Numbered from the stretch's first letter, positions 38,790-47,083 are shown. The stretch is 64,000 nucleotides of DNA from Microbacterium sp. Se63.02b (GCF_014171575.1 NZ_CP050453.1:1364001-1428000); one strand, 5' to 3'. A program made the numbers and translations. The notes: generated from the letters alone by a model not told the origin.

Positions 38790-39581
38790 TTGAGCGCCGC
38801 GGAAGCGGAGCCGACCCTCATCGGGTCGGTGCAGCGCGCGCTGCGGCTGGTCGACATCGTCGCCAATTCGCCTCGTCCGCTTCCGGCCAAGATGCTGGCG
38901 GCGATCACGGGGCTCACGCCGGGCACGACGTACAACCTCGTGCGCACCCTCATCCACGAGGGGTATCTGAGTGCCGAACCGGACGGGCTGGTGCTCGGCT
39001 CCCGGTTCCCCTCGTTCCAGACCCAGTTGGACTCGCGGGGAGTGTTCCTGGCGCGTGTGCGCTCGGCTCTGCGCGACGTCACGGAGGATCTCGGCGCGAC
39101 CGCGTATCTCTCCCGCTTCGACGACGGCGAGATGCACCTGGTGGACATCGTCGACGCGGTCCGCAACCCCCGGGTCGAACTGTGGGTCGGTCTGCAGTCC
39201 AGCGCCCATGCGACGGCCCTGGGAAAGCAGATCCTCGCGGATCTACCGGACGATCAGCGCCTCGACTACCTCTCCCGGCACCGTCTGGAGGAGCTCACAC
39301 CGCGCACCATCAGCGATCGCAGGACCCTGTTGACGCAGCTCGAGCATTCGCCGGGGTGGGCCGTCGATCACGAGGAGTACGTCGTCGGTGCGACGTGCGT
39401 CGCGGTCCCCGTGATCGCCCCGGGGGTCACGGCTTCGCTCGCGATCTCATTGCCTGCCGATCTCGCGGTCGTCGACCGTCGCCTCGTGTCGACGCTGCAG
39501 CGTGCAGCGCAGCGGCTCTCGCTGCAATTGGGCGCCGACTCCTTCGATGCCGGCTCCGACGGCGCGGAGTTCACTATCTGA
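38790..39581 (+). CDS. IclR family transcriptional regulator
   Basis: 263 residues: an N-terminal winged helix (about 12-65, with SVQRALRLVDIVANS and TTYNLVRTLIHEGYL) and a C-terminal effector domain with GLQSSAHATALGKQILA and the later D.EEYVVGATCVAVPV segment typical of IclR. The TTG start at 38790 has GGAGGAGG about 6 to 8 bases upstream and follows the ispH stop by 2 bases, so it is probably cotranscribed with ispH; its regulon is not evident here. Confidence 0.88.
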   Translation: MSAAEAEPTLIGSVQRALRLVDIVANSPRPLPAKMLAAITGLTPGTTYNLVRTLIHEGYLSAEPDGLVLGSRFPSFQTQLDSRGVFLARVRSALRDVTEDLGATAYLSRFDDGEMHLVDIVDAVRNPRVELWVGLQSSAHATALGKQILADLPDDQRLDYLSRHRLEELTPRTISDRRTLLTQLEHSPGWAVDHEEYVVGATCVAVPVIAPGVTASLAISLPADLAVVDRRLVSTLQRAAQRLSLQLGADSFDAGSDGAEFTI

Positions 39582-39615
39582 AGATACGGCCCTGGTGCTC
39601 GGGCATGCGTTTTCC

Positions 39616-39621
39616 TATGAT
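39616..39621 (+). promoter_or_regulatory. -10 element of the candidate small RNA (TATGAT)
   Basis: TATGAT, an unusually AT-rich -10, about 6 bases before the predicted RNA start near 39628. No clear -35. Confidence 0.5.
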
Positions 39622-39627
39622 CAGGAG

Positions 39628-39765
39628 AGTAGCGGCATACATGAACGCTACTGATCACCCCCAGGCGTCCCCAGCGCCGGTGGTCAATCTGGATGAGAAG
39701 CGTCCCCAGCGCTTCACGTCCGCGGCCCCGAGGAGTCCCCACTTCTCCGGGGCCGCTATCGTTTT
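39628..39765 (+). ncRNA. Candidate small RNA with three C-rich hairpin loops
   Basis: Three successive hairpins, each exposing a UCCCCA loop. Hairpin 1 (39653-39685): arms GATCACC/GGTGGTC and GGCG/CGCC around loop TCCCCAG, with a CCCA bulge. Hairpin 2 (39692-39720): 11-base arms with one mismatch around TCCCCAG. Hairpin 3 (39722-39756): GCGGCCCCG/CGGGGCCGC, an inner imperfect stem and loop TCCCCAC, followed by TATCGTTTT, so it doubles as a terminator. A TATGAT -10 lies upstream. C-rich loops can pair with GGGGA or Shine-Dalgarno sites, as known for the 6C family of actinobacterial RNAs, but this has three loops of four Cs. A 47-codon ORF overlaps it. Confidence 0.62.
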
Positions 39766-39817
39766 CCGCACGCTTCTCACCTGATCGCCGCTGTGAGCCA
39801 CCCTGAGCCGGTGCGAT

Positions 39818-39823
39818 TAGCAT
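39818..39823 (+). promoter_or_regulatory. Leaderless -10 element (TAGCAT)
   Basis: TAGCAT, 6 bases, then the ATG at 39830. Confidence 0.6.
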
Positions 39824-39829
39824 GGCGGG

Positions 39830-40365
39830 ATGACCGATCAGCGGCCCCAGTACGGTGAACTCGCGACTCCCGAGGAACAGCGACGGGCCGCGAGCCTGCC
39901 GCCGCTCGAGGAGGTCGCCGTCGCGCCGGCAGCGCCTCCTGTCGCCCCAGCCGTCATCACAGCGCAGGATGCGACGGCCTCATCTGCGCGTCCGCACCCG
40001 GTCGACCGTCTCGTGACGCTCGCGTTGCTCGCCTACGGCCTGGTGAACATCGTCATCACCGGTCTGTCGTATCTGGACCTGCCGACGGTGCTGAACCAGA
40101 CGATGACGATCCTGGGCATCGAGGGGGAGTTCACGAACTTCGCACAGGGAAGGGTCTGGGGACCGTCGCCGCGGTGGTGCTCGCGGTCGGCTGGTCGATC
40201 ACCGCTGCGCTGTCGATCCGGCGGCTGCGCCGCGGTCGCATCACGTGGTGGCTGCCGATCGTCGGCGCGTTCGCGACCATGATCATCGTGACGATCTGCA
40301 TCTCCGTGCCGATGATGGGCGATCCGGCGTTCATCGCCTACATCGAACAGATGACCACGCGCTGA
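39830..40365 (+). CDS. Small membrane protein, DUF6264-like (frameshifted)
   Basis: About 178 residues when repaired. The first 60 are soluble and Pro/Ala-rich, then three or four membrane helices: LVTLALLAYGLVNIVIT (about 62-80), a helix around VAAVVLAVGWSITAAL and a last one WLPIVGAFATMIIVTICI, ending in YIEQMTTR. One base is missing in the G run 40158-40161 (WG|TVAAVV). The style matches small Microbacteriaceae membrane proteins annotated DUF6264; I hold that assignment loosely. Leaderless start. Function unknown. Confidence 0.72.
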
Positions 40366-40408
40366 TCTGAGGCGAGGCCGCCGGTCGGTGCGGACCCTCG
40401 GAGAACGT

Positions 40409-40441
40409 AGAAGGGGCCCGGCAGGCAGCCGAACCCCTTCT
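40409..40441 (-). terminator. Terminator of the fba gene
   Basis: Arms AGAAGGGG and CCCCTTCT around a GC-rich 17-base loop, 15 bases beyond the fba stop. Confidence 0.7.
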
Positions 40442-40456
40442 GGTGTGTCCTGTCGG

Positions 40457-41485
40457 TCAGCTCTTCGACTGGCCGTAGGAGCCGAGCTGACGGGTCGACT
40501 CGACGACGCGGGCGGCCATCGCGGTCTCGGCGATCTTGCCCCAGGCGCGCGGGTCGTACTGCTTCTTGTTGCCGACCTCGCCGTCGACCTTCAGCACGCC
40601 GTCGTAGTTCTTGAACATGTAGTCGGCGATCGCACGCGTGTAGGCGTACTGCGTGTCGGTGTCGATGTTCATCTTGATCACGCCGTTCGCGACCGCGAGG
40701 GCGATCTCCTCGTCGGTCGAGCCGGAGCCGCCGTGGAAGACGAGGTCGAGCGGCTTCGGGCCCGTGTTGTACTTCGCGGCGACCTCCGCCTGGATCTCGC
40801 CGAGGAGCTCCGGGCGGAGCTTCACACCGCCGGGCTTGTACACGCCGTGCACGTTGCCGAAGGTGAGCGCGGCGATGTAGCGGCCCTGCTCTCCGAGACC
40901 GAGGGCCTGCACGGCCTGGTCGACATCGGCGAACGTCGTGTAGAGCGCTTCGTTCGAGCCCTCGTGCTGGACGCCGTCCTCCTCGCCGCCGACGACGCCG
41001 ATCTCGACCTCGAGGATGGCGTTGATGTTCTTCATGCGGGGGAGCAGATCCTTGGCGATCTCGATGTTCTCCGCGAGGGGAACGGCCGAGCCGTCCCACA
41101 TGTGAGACTGGAAGATCGGGTTGCGACCGGCCTTGACCTCTTCCTCGGAAGCGGCGATCAGCGGCTCGACGAAGCCGGCGAGGGCGTCCTTCGGGCAGTG
41201 GTCGGTGTGCAGCGCGACGGTGATCGGGTAGTTCTTGGCGACCTCGGTCGCGAAGCGTGCGAACGCGAGCGCACCCGTGGCGCGTGCCTTGACGGTGTGA
41301 CCGGCGAAGTAGTCCGCGCCACCCGTGGTGACCTGGATGATGCCGTCGGAGCCGGCCTCGGTGAGGCCCTGCAGGACGGAGTTGATCGTCTGCGAACTCG
41401 AGACGTTGAAAGCGGGATACGCGAAGCCGCCGGCCTTCGCGCGGTCGAGCATTTCGGCGTACTGATCCGGGGTGGCGACGGGCAT
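40457..41485 (-). CDS. fba: Fructose-bisphosphate aldolase, class II
   Basis: Zinc-dependent aldolase, 342 residues, splitting fructose-1,6-bisphosphate into triose phosphates. Metal and substrate motifs: ALHTDHCPKD, IFQSHMWDGSA, EVEIGVVGGEEDG, FGNVHGVYKPG, DLVFHGGSGSTDEE and MNIDTDTQYA. ATG at 41485 with CAGGAG upstream, and a TAGAGT promoter further up. Divergent from glpX, which catalyses the adjoining gluconeogenic step, with a perfect palindrome between them. Confidence 0.97.
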   Translation of the reverse strand: MPVATPDQYAEMLDRAKAGGFAYPAFNVSSSQTINSVLQGLTEAGSDGIIQVTTGGADYFAGHTVKARATGALAFARFATEVAKNYPITVALHTDHCPKDALAGFVEPLIAASEEEVKAGRNPIFQSHMWDGSAVPLAENIEIAKDLLPRMKNINAILEVEIGVVGGEEDGVQHEGSNEALYTTFADVDQAVQALGLGEQGRYIAALTFGNVHGVYKPGGVKLRPELLGEIQAEVAAKYNTGPKPLDLVFHGGSGSTDEEIALAVANGVIKMNIDTDTQYAYTRAIADYMFKNYDGVLKVDGEVGNKKQYDPRAWGKIAETAMAARVVESTRQLGSYGQSKS

Positions 41486-41521
41486 GAGAACTCCTGCGAT
41501 AGGGAAGCCGGGACAGGAGCC

Positions 41522-41527
41522 ACTCTA
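41522..41527 (-). promoter_or_regulatory. -10 element of fba (TAGAGT)
   Basis: TAGAGT on the minus strand, about 37 bases before the fba ATG, leaving a short leader with CAGGAG. Confidence 0.45.
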
Positions 41528-41596
41528 TCGGGGCGCGCGCGGTGATACCGCGGGATGGACGACGTCGACGCGCTGGTGCTTCTGCGTTGGTGTTAA

Positions 41597-41608
41597 GAAT
41601 CGCGATTC
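41597..41608. promoter_or_regulatory. 12-base perfect palindrome between fba and glpX
   Basis: GAATCGCGATTC lies in the 184-base divergent gap, about 50 bases before the glpX -10. It is a candidate operator for a dimeric regulator; the cognate protein is unknown. Confidence 0.4.
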
Positions 41609-41657
41609 CTTCGTCTTGCCGAGGCCGAAAACGGGATGGTTCGCGCGCGCCGATCGG

Positions 41658-41663
41658 TAGGCT
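41658..41663 (+). promoter_or_regulatory. Leaderless -10 element of glpX (TAGGCT)
   Basis: TAGGCT, 6 bases, then the ATG at 41670. Confidence 0.6.
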
Positions 41664-41669
41664 GACCGC

Positions 41670-42656
41670 ATGGTGAGTCTGACTGCTGATCTGAGCCCGC
41701 TTCGTCCCGACCGCAACCTCGCGATGGAGTTGGTGCGGTCGACAGAGGCGGCGGCGATCCGTGCGGTCCCCTTCATCGGGCGCGGTGCGAAGGAAGCTGC
41801 GGATGGCGCGGCCGTTGACGCGATGCGTGCGTTCCTCGGCACGGTCGACTTCCAGGGACGCGTCGTGATCGGCGAGGGCGAGAAGGACAACGCCCCGATG
41901 CTCTTCAACGGCGAGATCGTCGGCACGGGGCGCGGACCCCTGTGCGATATCGCGGTCGACCCGATCGACGGCACCTCCCTCACCGCTGCCGGTCGACAGA
42001 ACGCTCTCTCGGTGATCGCGGTCTCGGACCGCGGCACCATGCTCGACGCCTCGAGTGTCTTCTACATGGACAAGCTCGTGACGGGCCCTGCCGGTGTCGG
42101 CGTCGTCGACATCCGCCTTCCCATCGGCGAGAACATCCGCAAGCTCGCGGGTGCTCTCGACAAGCCGGTCGATGAGATCGTCGTGTCCGTGTTGAACAGG
42201 CCGCGTCACGAGCAGCTGATCCAGGAGATCCGCGACGCGGGCGCCGGCACCCGACTCATGAGCGACGGCGACGTCGCCGGCGGGATCAACGCCGCACGTC
42301 ACGATGCGCGCACCGACATGTGCGTCGGCGTCGGCGGCAGTCCCGAGGGTATCGTCACGGCCTGCGCCATCAAGGCGCTCGGCGGACACATCCAGGGACG
42401 CCTCTGGCCGCGTGACGACGATGAGCGTCAGCGTGGCATCGACGCCGGGCTCGACATGGACAAGGTCTATGAGGCCGACGATCTCGTGCAGGGGAACAAC
42501 ACGATCTTCGTCGCGACCGGCGTGACCGACGGTCAGCTCGTCGCGGGTGTCCGCCGTGAGCGCGGCTACGTGTACACCGAGAGCGTCGTCCTCCGCGGAG
42601 CTTCAGGCACCCTGCGTCGCATCGCATCGGAGCACCTCGTCTCGAAGTGGCTCTGA
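41670..42656 (+). CDS. glpX: Fructose-1,6-bisphosphatase, class II
   Basis: Gluconeogenic phosphatase, 328 residues, hydrolysing fructose-1,6-bisphosphate to fructose-6-phosphate. Metal site motifs of the GlpX family are present: VVIGEGEKDNAPML, CDIAVDPIDGTSLTA and SDGDVAGGI, with the later GVGGSPEGIV. Start fixed by the TAGGCT box. Its neighbour fba is divergent, so the two central-carbon genes may share a control region around the GAATCGCGATTC palindrome. Confidence 0.97.
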   Translation: MVSLTADLSPLRPDRNLAMELVRSTEAAAIRAVPFIGRGAKEAADGAAVDAMRAFLGTVDFQGRVVIGEGEKDNAPMLFNGEIVGTGRGPLCDIAVDPIDGTSLTAAGRQNALSVIAVSDRGTMLDASSVFYMDKLVTGPAGVGVVDIRLPIGENIRKLAGALDKPVDEIVVSVLNRPRHEQLIQEIRDAGAGTRLMSDGDVAGGINAARHDARTDMCVGVGGSPEGIVTACAIKALGGHIQGRLWPRDDDERQRGIDAGLDMDKVYEADDLVQGNNTIFVATGVTDGQLVAGVRRERGYVYTESVVLRGASGTLRRIASEHLVSKWL

Positions 42657-42835
42657 GCACTCCGGCGCGTTCTGCATCGCGCTGATCGCAGCGGTGCGGT
42701 GTGCCATCGTTATCGAGCCGGTACCCGCGCGGAGTGGCGTGATCCACGCTTTCCGGAGCATCGTGTCACAATTGTCACTGGGTTTGTCGCCGTCGACGGA
42801 GCCGTCAGGCACCGCAGGCACAGGAGGGCGAACGG

Positions 42836-43126
42836 ATGACAACGCAGCACACGAGCGGCTCGAAGGCCGCCGCGACGAAGATCATCACGACGAACACGGG
42901 ACGTATTCTCCGGGTGAGCGCCGACACCGAGGCCGGCGCAGCGAGCACTCCGCCGGTGACGACTCCGCCTGCCGCGATCGCTGACCCGGCACGTCGTGCA
43001 GACGTGCTGTTCCGCGTCCGCCGCGACGAGGGCCACGAGATCAGCGCCTGGTGGATGATCGGAGCGTTCCTCGCCACCAGCGGTCTGGTGATCCTGTTGC
43101 TCAGCGGCGTGCCCGGAATCGCCTGA
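42836..43126 (+). CDS. Small C-terminally anchored membrane protein
   Basis: 96 residues: a soluble, Thr/Ala-rich N terminus (about 1-65) with VSADTEAGAASTPP and LFRVRRDEGHEISAW, then one membrane helix (about 72-92, MIGAFLATSGLVILLLSGV) at the very end. AGGAGG lies 7 bases before the ATG. It overlaps nothing and faces rmuC, 10 bases away. An ACAATTGT palindrome lies about 65 bases upstream. No family recognised. Confidence 0.68.
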   Translation: MTTQHTSGSKAAATKIITTNTGRILRVSADTEAGAASTPPVTTPPAAIADPARRADVLFRVRRDEGHEISAWWMIGAFLATSGLVILLLSGVPGIA

Positions 43127-43136
43127 TCATCGGGCT

Positions 43137-44411
43137 CTAGACCTCGTCGAGGCGCCTGCGCACCTCGCCCACGTCTGCGCGTACCGGTTCCGGGGTCGTG
43201 ACGGCCGCTTCGTCGATCGTGTCTTCGTGTGGCCGCTCATCGCCGATCAGCTCGGGCGCGGTGAATCGCCGTCCGGTTCCCGCTGTGGCAGGCGACGCAC
43301 TCGACAGTGCCGAGGCATCGATGCCGGGGAACTGCCGGGCGGTCACGAGCACCCGCGTCTCCAACGAACCGGCGAACCGGTTGTAGCTGTCGACCGTGCG
43401 CTCCAGTGCACGCCGCAGATCGTCGGCGTGGCCGGCGAGGGTGCCCAGCCGGTCGTACAGCTGCGTGCCGAGGGCGAGCAGCGTGCGGGCTTCGGTCGAC
43501 ACCTCCTGCTGCGTCCAGGTGAAGGCGACCGTCTTCAGCACGGCCCACAGATTCACGGGTGAAGCGAGGGCGACGCGCTTGCTGAACGCGTAGTCGAGAA
43601 GTGTCGGGTCTTCGTCGATCGCGGCGGCGAGCAGCGATTCACTCGGCAGGAAGCAGATCACGAACTCGGGGCTCGCCTCCAGTCCCGCCCAATACGCCTT
43701 CTTCCCCAACGCGTCGACGTGCGCTCGGACCGCTTTGACGTGCTTCTGCAGGAGGGTGCGTCGCTGCGGCTCGTGCGAATCGGCCGCGGGGAGTGCAGAT
43801 GCCTCGAGATAGGCGTCGAGCGGGACCTTCGCGTCGACCGCGATCGAGCTGCCGCCCGCGAGGCGCACGACCATGTCGGGGCGCCCCTGGCCGCGATCCG
43901 ACGAGATCGTCGACTGCAGGTCGAAGTCGACGTGTCGGGTCAGACCGGCAGCCTCGACCACGCGCCGCAGCTGCGTCTCGCCCCACACGCCGCGGGTCGC
44001 TGTCGAGCGCAGCGCCCCCGCGAGCGACTCCGTGGTCGCGCGAAGCGCCTCGTCCGATTCCTGGGCACGCCGCAGCTGTTCTTCGAGGGTGCCGAACTGC
44101 GCATGCCGCTCGCGCTCGATCGCGGTGACCTTGCTCTGCATCTCCTGCAGGCTCTCCCGCACGGGAGCGAGGGCCGTCAGCACCGCGTTCTGCTGCTGTA
44201 CTCGTTGCGCTTCGGCGCGCTGCTCGTTGCGTGCGTGCTCGACCGCATCGCGATAGAGGTCGTACTGACGGTCGCGGTCGTCGCGCGCCGCCGCCAACTC
44301 GGCCTCGCTGCGAGCGAGCTCTGCTGCACCGCGCCCCGCGCGCAGGAACCACCCCAGGGCGACGCCCGACGCGAGCGCGACGAGTGCGAGAACGAGAACG
44401 AGTGCATCCAT
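43137..44411 (-). CDS. rmuC: DNA recombination protein RmuC
   Basis: 424 residues. N-terminal membrane helix (about 4-24), a long coiled coil (about 30-125), then the RmuC nuclease-like domain: TRGVWGETQLRRVVEAAGL, GRPDMVVRL, IAVDAKVPLDAYLEA and FVICFLPSESLLAAAIDEDP. The C terminus is low-complexity. RmuC-type proteins limit inversions and may act as nucleases at stalled forks. Followed on the same strand, in reverse order, by an unrelated exonuclease 61 bases upstream. Confidence 0.93.
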   Translation of the reverse strand: MDALVLVLALVALASGVALGWFLRAGRGAAELARSEAELAAARDDRDRQYDLYRDAVEHARNEQRAEAQRVQQQNAVLTALAPVRESLQEMQSKVTAIERERHAQFGTLEEQLRRAQESDEALRATTESLAGALRSTATRGVWGETQLRRVVEAAGLTRHVDFDLQSTISSDRGQGRPDMVVRLAGGSSIAVDAKVPLDAYLEASALPAADSHEPQRRTLLQKHVKAVRAHVDALGKKAYWAGLEASPEFVICFLPSESLLAAAIDEDPTLLDYAFSKRVALASPVNLWAVLKTVAFTWTQQEVSTEARTLLALGTQLYDRLGTLAGHADDLRRALERTVDSYNRFAGSLETRVLVTARQFPGIDASALSSASPATAGTGRRFTAPELIGDERPHEDTIDEAAVTTPEPVRADVGEVRRRLDEV

Positions 44412-44472
44412 GTGTTCATGATGCGACCGGCGTCCGACATTCGGAGGTCGGCGCGCTGCGAGGGGCGGGGCG

Positions 44473-45081
44473 TCAGGCGACCGCGCGTTCCAAGGCGGGT
44501 GCGACCGCGGCCGGCGCGACCGGGGCGGTCACGCGCAGGCTCAGAGCGTCGGCGAGGGCGAACACGTCGGCGGCTCCGGCTCTGGACGCCGCGTCGATCA
44601 CGATCTGTGCGCAGGCGCGCGCGTCGGCCAGAGCATCGTGGTGGGAGAACTCGGCGAATCCGGCCGCGGCCGCGGCGCTGGGCAGACGGTAGGAGTCGAG
44701 TTCGTAGGTCTTGCGGGCGACCTGGAGGCTGCACAGCGAGCGATACGGCGGGCATATCTGTCCCGTGGCCTCGGAGGCGCGGCGCAGGACGTTGAGGTCG
44801 AAGCCGGCGTTGTGGGCGACGAGGACGTCGGCTCCTGCGAAGGCACAGAGACGGTCGAACTGCTCGACCCACGTGGCGGCCGTCGACACATCCTCCGGCT
44901 GGATCCCGTGGATGCGCACGTTCCACTCCTGGAACTCGTCGTGTCCGGGCGGAGGCTGGATAAGCCATCCGGTCATCGCGACGACCTCGCCGCCGCGCAC
45001 CCGGACGAGTCCCACAGAACAAGCGGAGGCGGGGCTGGAGTTCGCGGTCTCGAAGTCGATCGCAGTGAAGTCCAGTGGCAC
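44473..45081 (-). CDS. DEDDh family 3'-5' exonuclease (DnaQ/PolC epsilon-like)
   Basis: 202 residues. The four motifs are clear: ExoI AIDFETAN, ExoII HNAGFDLNVL and ExoIII HHDALADARACA with the His that defines DEDDh enzymes. Free-standing proteins of this kind trim DNA or RNA ends. GTG start at 45081; GGAGAC lies directly upstream, so spacing is short. The C-terminal 35 residues are Ala/Val/Pro-rich and probably unstructured. Upstream of rmuC on the same strand. Confidence 0.88.
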   Translation of the reverse strand: MPLDFTAIDFETANSSPASACSVGLVRVRGGEVVAMTGWLIQPPPGHDEFQEWNVRIHGIQPEDVSTAATWVEQFDRLCAFAGADVLVAHNAGFDLNVLRRASEATGQICPPYRSLCSLQVARKTYELDSYRLPSAAAAAGFAEFSHHDALADARACAQIVIDAASRAGAADVFALADALSLRVTAPVAPAAVAPALERAVA

Positions 45082-45128
45082 GTCTCCACTCTCCCTCCGT
45101 CGTCCGCGAGCGGGCGGCAGACTCGCCG

Positions 45129-45134
45129 TAGGCT
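45129..45134 (+). promoter_or_regulatory. Leaderless -10 element (TAGGCT)
   Basis: TAGGCT, 6 bases, then the ATG at 45141. Confidence 0.6.
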
Positions 45135-45140
45135 GGCGGC

Positions 45141-45881
45141 ATGGCTGAAGACATGGCGACGTCGTTCGGCGCGCAGGCGGGAGACTACGAGGTCGGCAGA
45201 CCCGAGTATCCGTTCGACGCGGTGGCATGGATGCTGGAGCGGATGCCGCCCGACTCGCGCCGTATCGCCGATGTCGGAGCAGGGACGGGCAAGCTCACGC
45301 GAGTCCTCGCCGCGGCGCCGGAAGCCGAGGTCGTCGCTATCGACCCGGATCCGCAGATGCTCGCGATGCACCGCTCCACTGTGCCCGGCGTGCCGACGTT
45401 CACCGGGACGGCGGAATCGCTCCCGCTTCCCGCTGCGAGCCTCGACGCCGTCGTGCTCGGACAGGCCTGGCACTGGGTCGAGCCGGTCGCCGGCTCCCGT
45501 GAGGTGGGTCGCGTGGTGCGCAGCGGGGGAGTGCTGGGGTTGATCTGGAACATCAGGGACGACCGCATCGAGTGGGTGCGTCGCCTGACCGAGATCATGC
45601 ACGGCAGCAACGCCGAGATCATGCTCGCGGATGGCGGCCCCGAGGTCGCTGCCCCGTTCGGCGCGCTCGAGGAACGCTCGTGGGAGTGGGCGCGCCCCAT
45701 CACCAGGGAGCACCTCCACCGCATGGCCTCATCGCGCAGCTACGTGATCACGGCATCCGACGCGGAGAAGGCGCGGATCCGGCGGGAGATGGATGAGCTG
45801 TTCGACGAGATCGGCCTGGACGACGACAGTACGGTCGACCTGCCCTACATGACTCGGGCGTTCCGCGCCGTGCGCGACTGA
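45141..45881 (+). CDS. Class I SAM-dependent methyltransferase
   Basis: 246 residues, methyltransferase type 11 (UbiE-like) fold: ADVGAGTGKLTRVLA is SAM motif I, VVAIDPDPQML motif II, and LDAVVLGQAWHWVE plus VRSGGVLGLIWN motifs post-I and III. The N-terminal ATSFGAQAGDYEVGRPEYP matches the group often annotated SmtA/UbiE-like with unknown acceptor. Start fixed by the TAGGCT box. Confidence 0.87.
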   Translation: MAEDMATSFGAQAGDYEVGRPEYPFDAVAWMLERMPPDSRRIADVGAGTGKLTRVLAAAPEAEVVAIDPDPQMLAMHRSTVPGVPTFTGTAESLPLPAASLDAVVLGQAWHWVEPVAGSREVGRVVRSGGVLGLIWNIRDDRIEWVRRLTEIMHGSNAEIMLADGGPEVAAPFGALEERSWEWARPITREHLHRMASSRSYVITASDAEKARIRREMDELFDEIGLDDDSTVDLPYMTRAFRAVRD

Positions 45882-45933
45882 CGCGGGCCGCGGGACGCAC
45901 AGCGTTCCGCAGGGCCGCGCAGCTCCGGCCAGG

Positions 45934-45939
45934 TAGACT
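45934..45939 (+). promoter_or_regulatory. -10 element of ychF (TAGACT)
   Basis: TAGACT ends 8 bases before the GTG at 45948, so the transcript would begin at or within 2 bases of the start codon. Confidence 0.5.
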
Positions 45940-45947
45940 CGTGCCCC

Positions 45948-47021
45948 GTGGCTCTCACTATCGGCATCGTCGGCCTGCCCAACGTCGGCAAGTCCACCCT
46001 CTTCAACGCTCTCACCAAGAACGACGTGCTCGCGGCGAACTATCCGTTCGCGACGATCGAGCCCAACGTCGGCGTGGTGAACCTCCCCGACCCGCGGCTC
46101 GAGAAGCTGGCCGAGATCTTCGGCAGTGAGCGGATCCTCCCCGCAGCGGTGTCGTTCGTCGACATCGCCGGCATCGTGCGCGGCGCCAGCGAGGGCGAGG
46201 GGCTCGGCAACAAGTTCCTCGCGAACATCCGCGAGGCCGACGCCATCGCGCAGGTCGTGCGGGGCTTCGCCGACGACGACGTGGTCCACGTGGACGGTGC
46301 GGTCAATCCCGCATCCGACATGGAGACGATCAACGCGGAGCTCATGCTCGCCGACCTGGAGACCGTCGACAAGGCGATCGCCCGGTACGAGAAGGAAGTG
46401 CGCGGGAAGAAGATCGAGCCTGTCGTGCTCGAGACCGCGAACGCGGCGAAGGATGCTCTGGAGCGCGGCGTGCTGCTCTCGGTTGCGGGCATCGATCTGA
46501 CACCCATCCGCGAGCTCGGACTCCTGACGGCCAAGCCCGTGATCTTCGTGTTCAACGTCGATGAGGCCGTGCTGACCGACGACTCCCGCAAGGCGGAGTT
46601 GGCCGCGCTCGTCGCGCCGGCGAAGGCCATCTTCCTCGACGCGAAGATCGAGTCGGAGCTCATCGACCTCGACCCCGAGGATGCGGCGGAGCTCCTCGCA
46701 TCGACCGGGCAGGACGAGTCGGGTCTCGACCAGCTCGCGCGTATCGGCTTCGACACACTCGGTCTGCAGACATACCTCACCGCCGGGCCGAAGGAAGCGC
46801 GTGCGTGGACGATCCCCCAAGGGGCCAAGGCTCCCCAGGCGGCGGGTGTGATCCACACCGACTTCGAGAAGGGCTTCATCAAGGCCGAGATCGTCTCGTT
46901 CGACGACCTCGTCGCGACGGGATCCGTCGTCGAGGCCCGCGCCAAGGGCAAGGCCCGTCTCGAGGGCAAGGACTACATCATGCAGGACGGCGACGTGGTG
47001 GAGTTCCGCTTCAACAACTGA
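45948..47021 (+). CDS. ychF: Ribosome-binding ATPase YchF
   Basis: 357 residues, OBG-family P-loop protein: GLPNVGKST (P loop), FVDIAGIVRGASEGEG, and NVDE in FVFNVDEAVL in place of NKxD, the change that gives YchF its ATP preference. A C-terminal TGS domain runs from about 275 (RAWTIPQGAKAPQAAGVIH) to the ending VVEFRFNN. Binds ribosomes and affects stress responses. Its last 24 bases are duplicated at 48341-48364, so an element has inserted exactly at its 3' end, and the TGA stop now comes from the inserted side. Confidence 0.97.
   Translation: MALTIGIVGLPNVGKSTLFNALTKNDVLAANYPFATIEPNVGVVNLPDPRLEKLAEIFGSERILPAAVSFVDIAGIVRGASEGEGLGNKFLANIREADAIAQVVRGFADDDVVHVDGAVNPASDMETINAELMLADLETVDKAIARYEKEVRGKKIEPVVLETANAAKDALERGVLLSVAGIDLTPIRELGLLTAKPVIFVFNVDEAVLTDDSRKAELAALVAPAKAIFLDAKIESELIDLDPEDAAELLASTGQDESGLDQLARIGFDTLGLQTYLTAGPKEARAWTIPQGAKAPQAAGVIHTDFEKGFIKAEIVSFDDLVATGSVVEARAKGKARLEGKDYIMQDGDVVEFRFNN
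46998..47021 (+). repeat. attL-like direct repeat, 3' end of ychF
   Basis: GTGGAGT, one variable base, then CCGCTTCAACAACT, repeated at 48341-48364 (identical over 22 bases except one). The copies flank a 1.3-kb insert. Confidence 0.75.
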
Positions 47022-47026
47022 GGTCT

Positions 47027-47068
47027 GGACGACATGATCCGAGTGGCGCGCGGACAACATGATCCGAG
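47027..47068 (+). repeat. Two 17-base direct repeats at the left edge of the insert
   Basis: GGACGACATGATCCGAG (47027-47043) and GGACAACATGATCCGAG (47052-47068), one mismatch, 25-base period. Tandem end repeats of this kind occur at IS21-type termini, so this may be an IS-end remnant. Confidence 0.6.
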
Positions 47069-47083
47069 GGCGGACGCCTGAGA

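Noticed and set aside
39641..39784. 47-codon ORF starting with ATG inside the candidate small RNA
   Set aside because: It covers the three hairpins and the terminator, ends in terminator sequence, and lacks a recognisable family. RNA structure explains the region better, although a dual-function RNA is not excluded.
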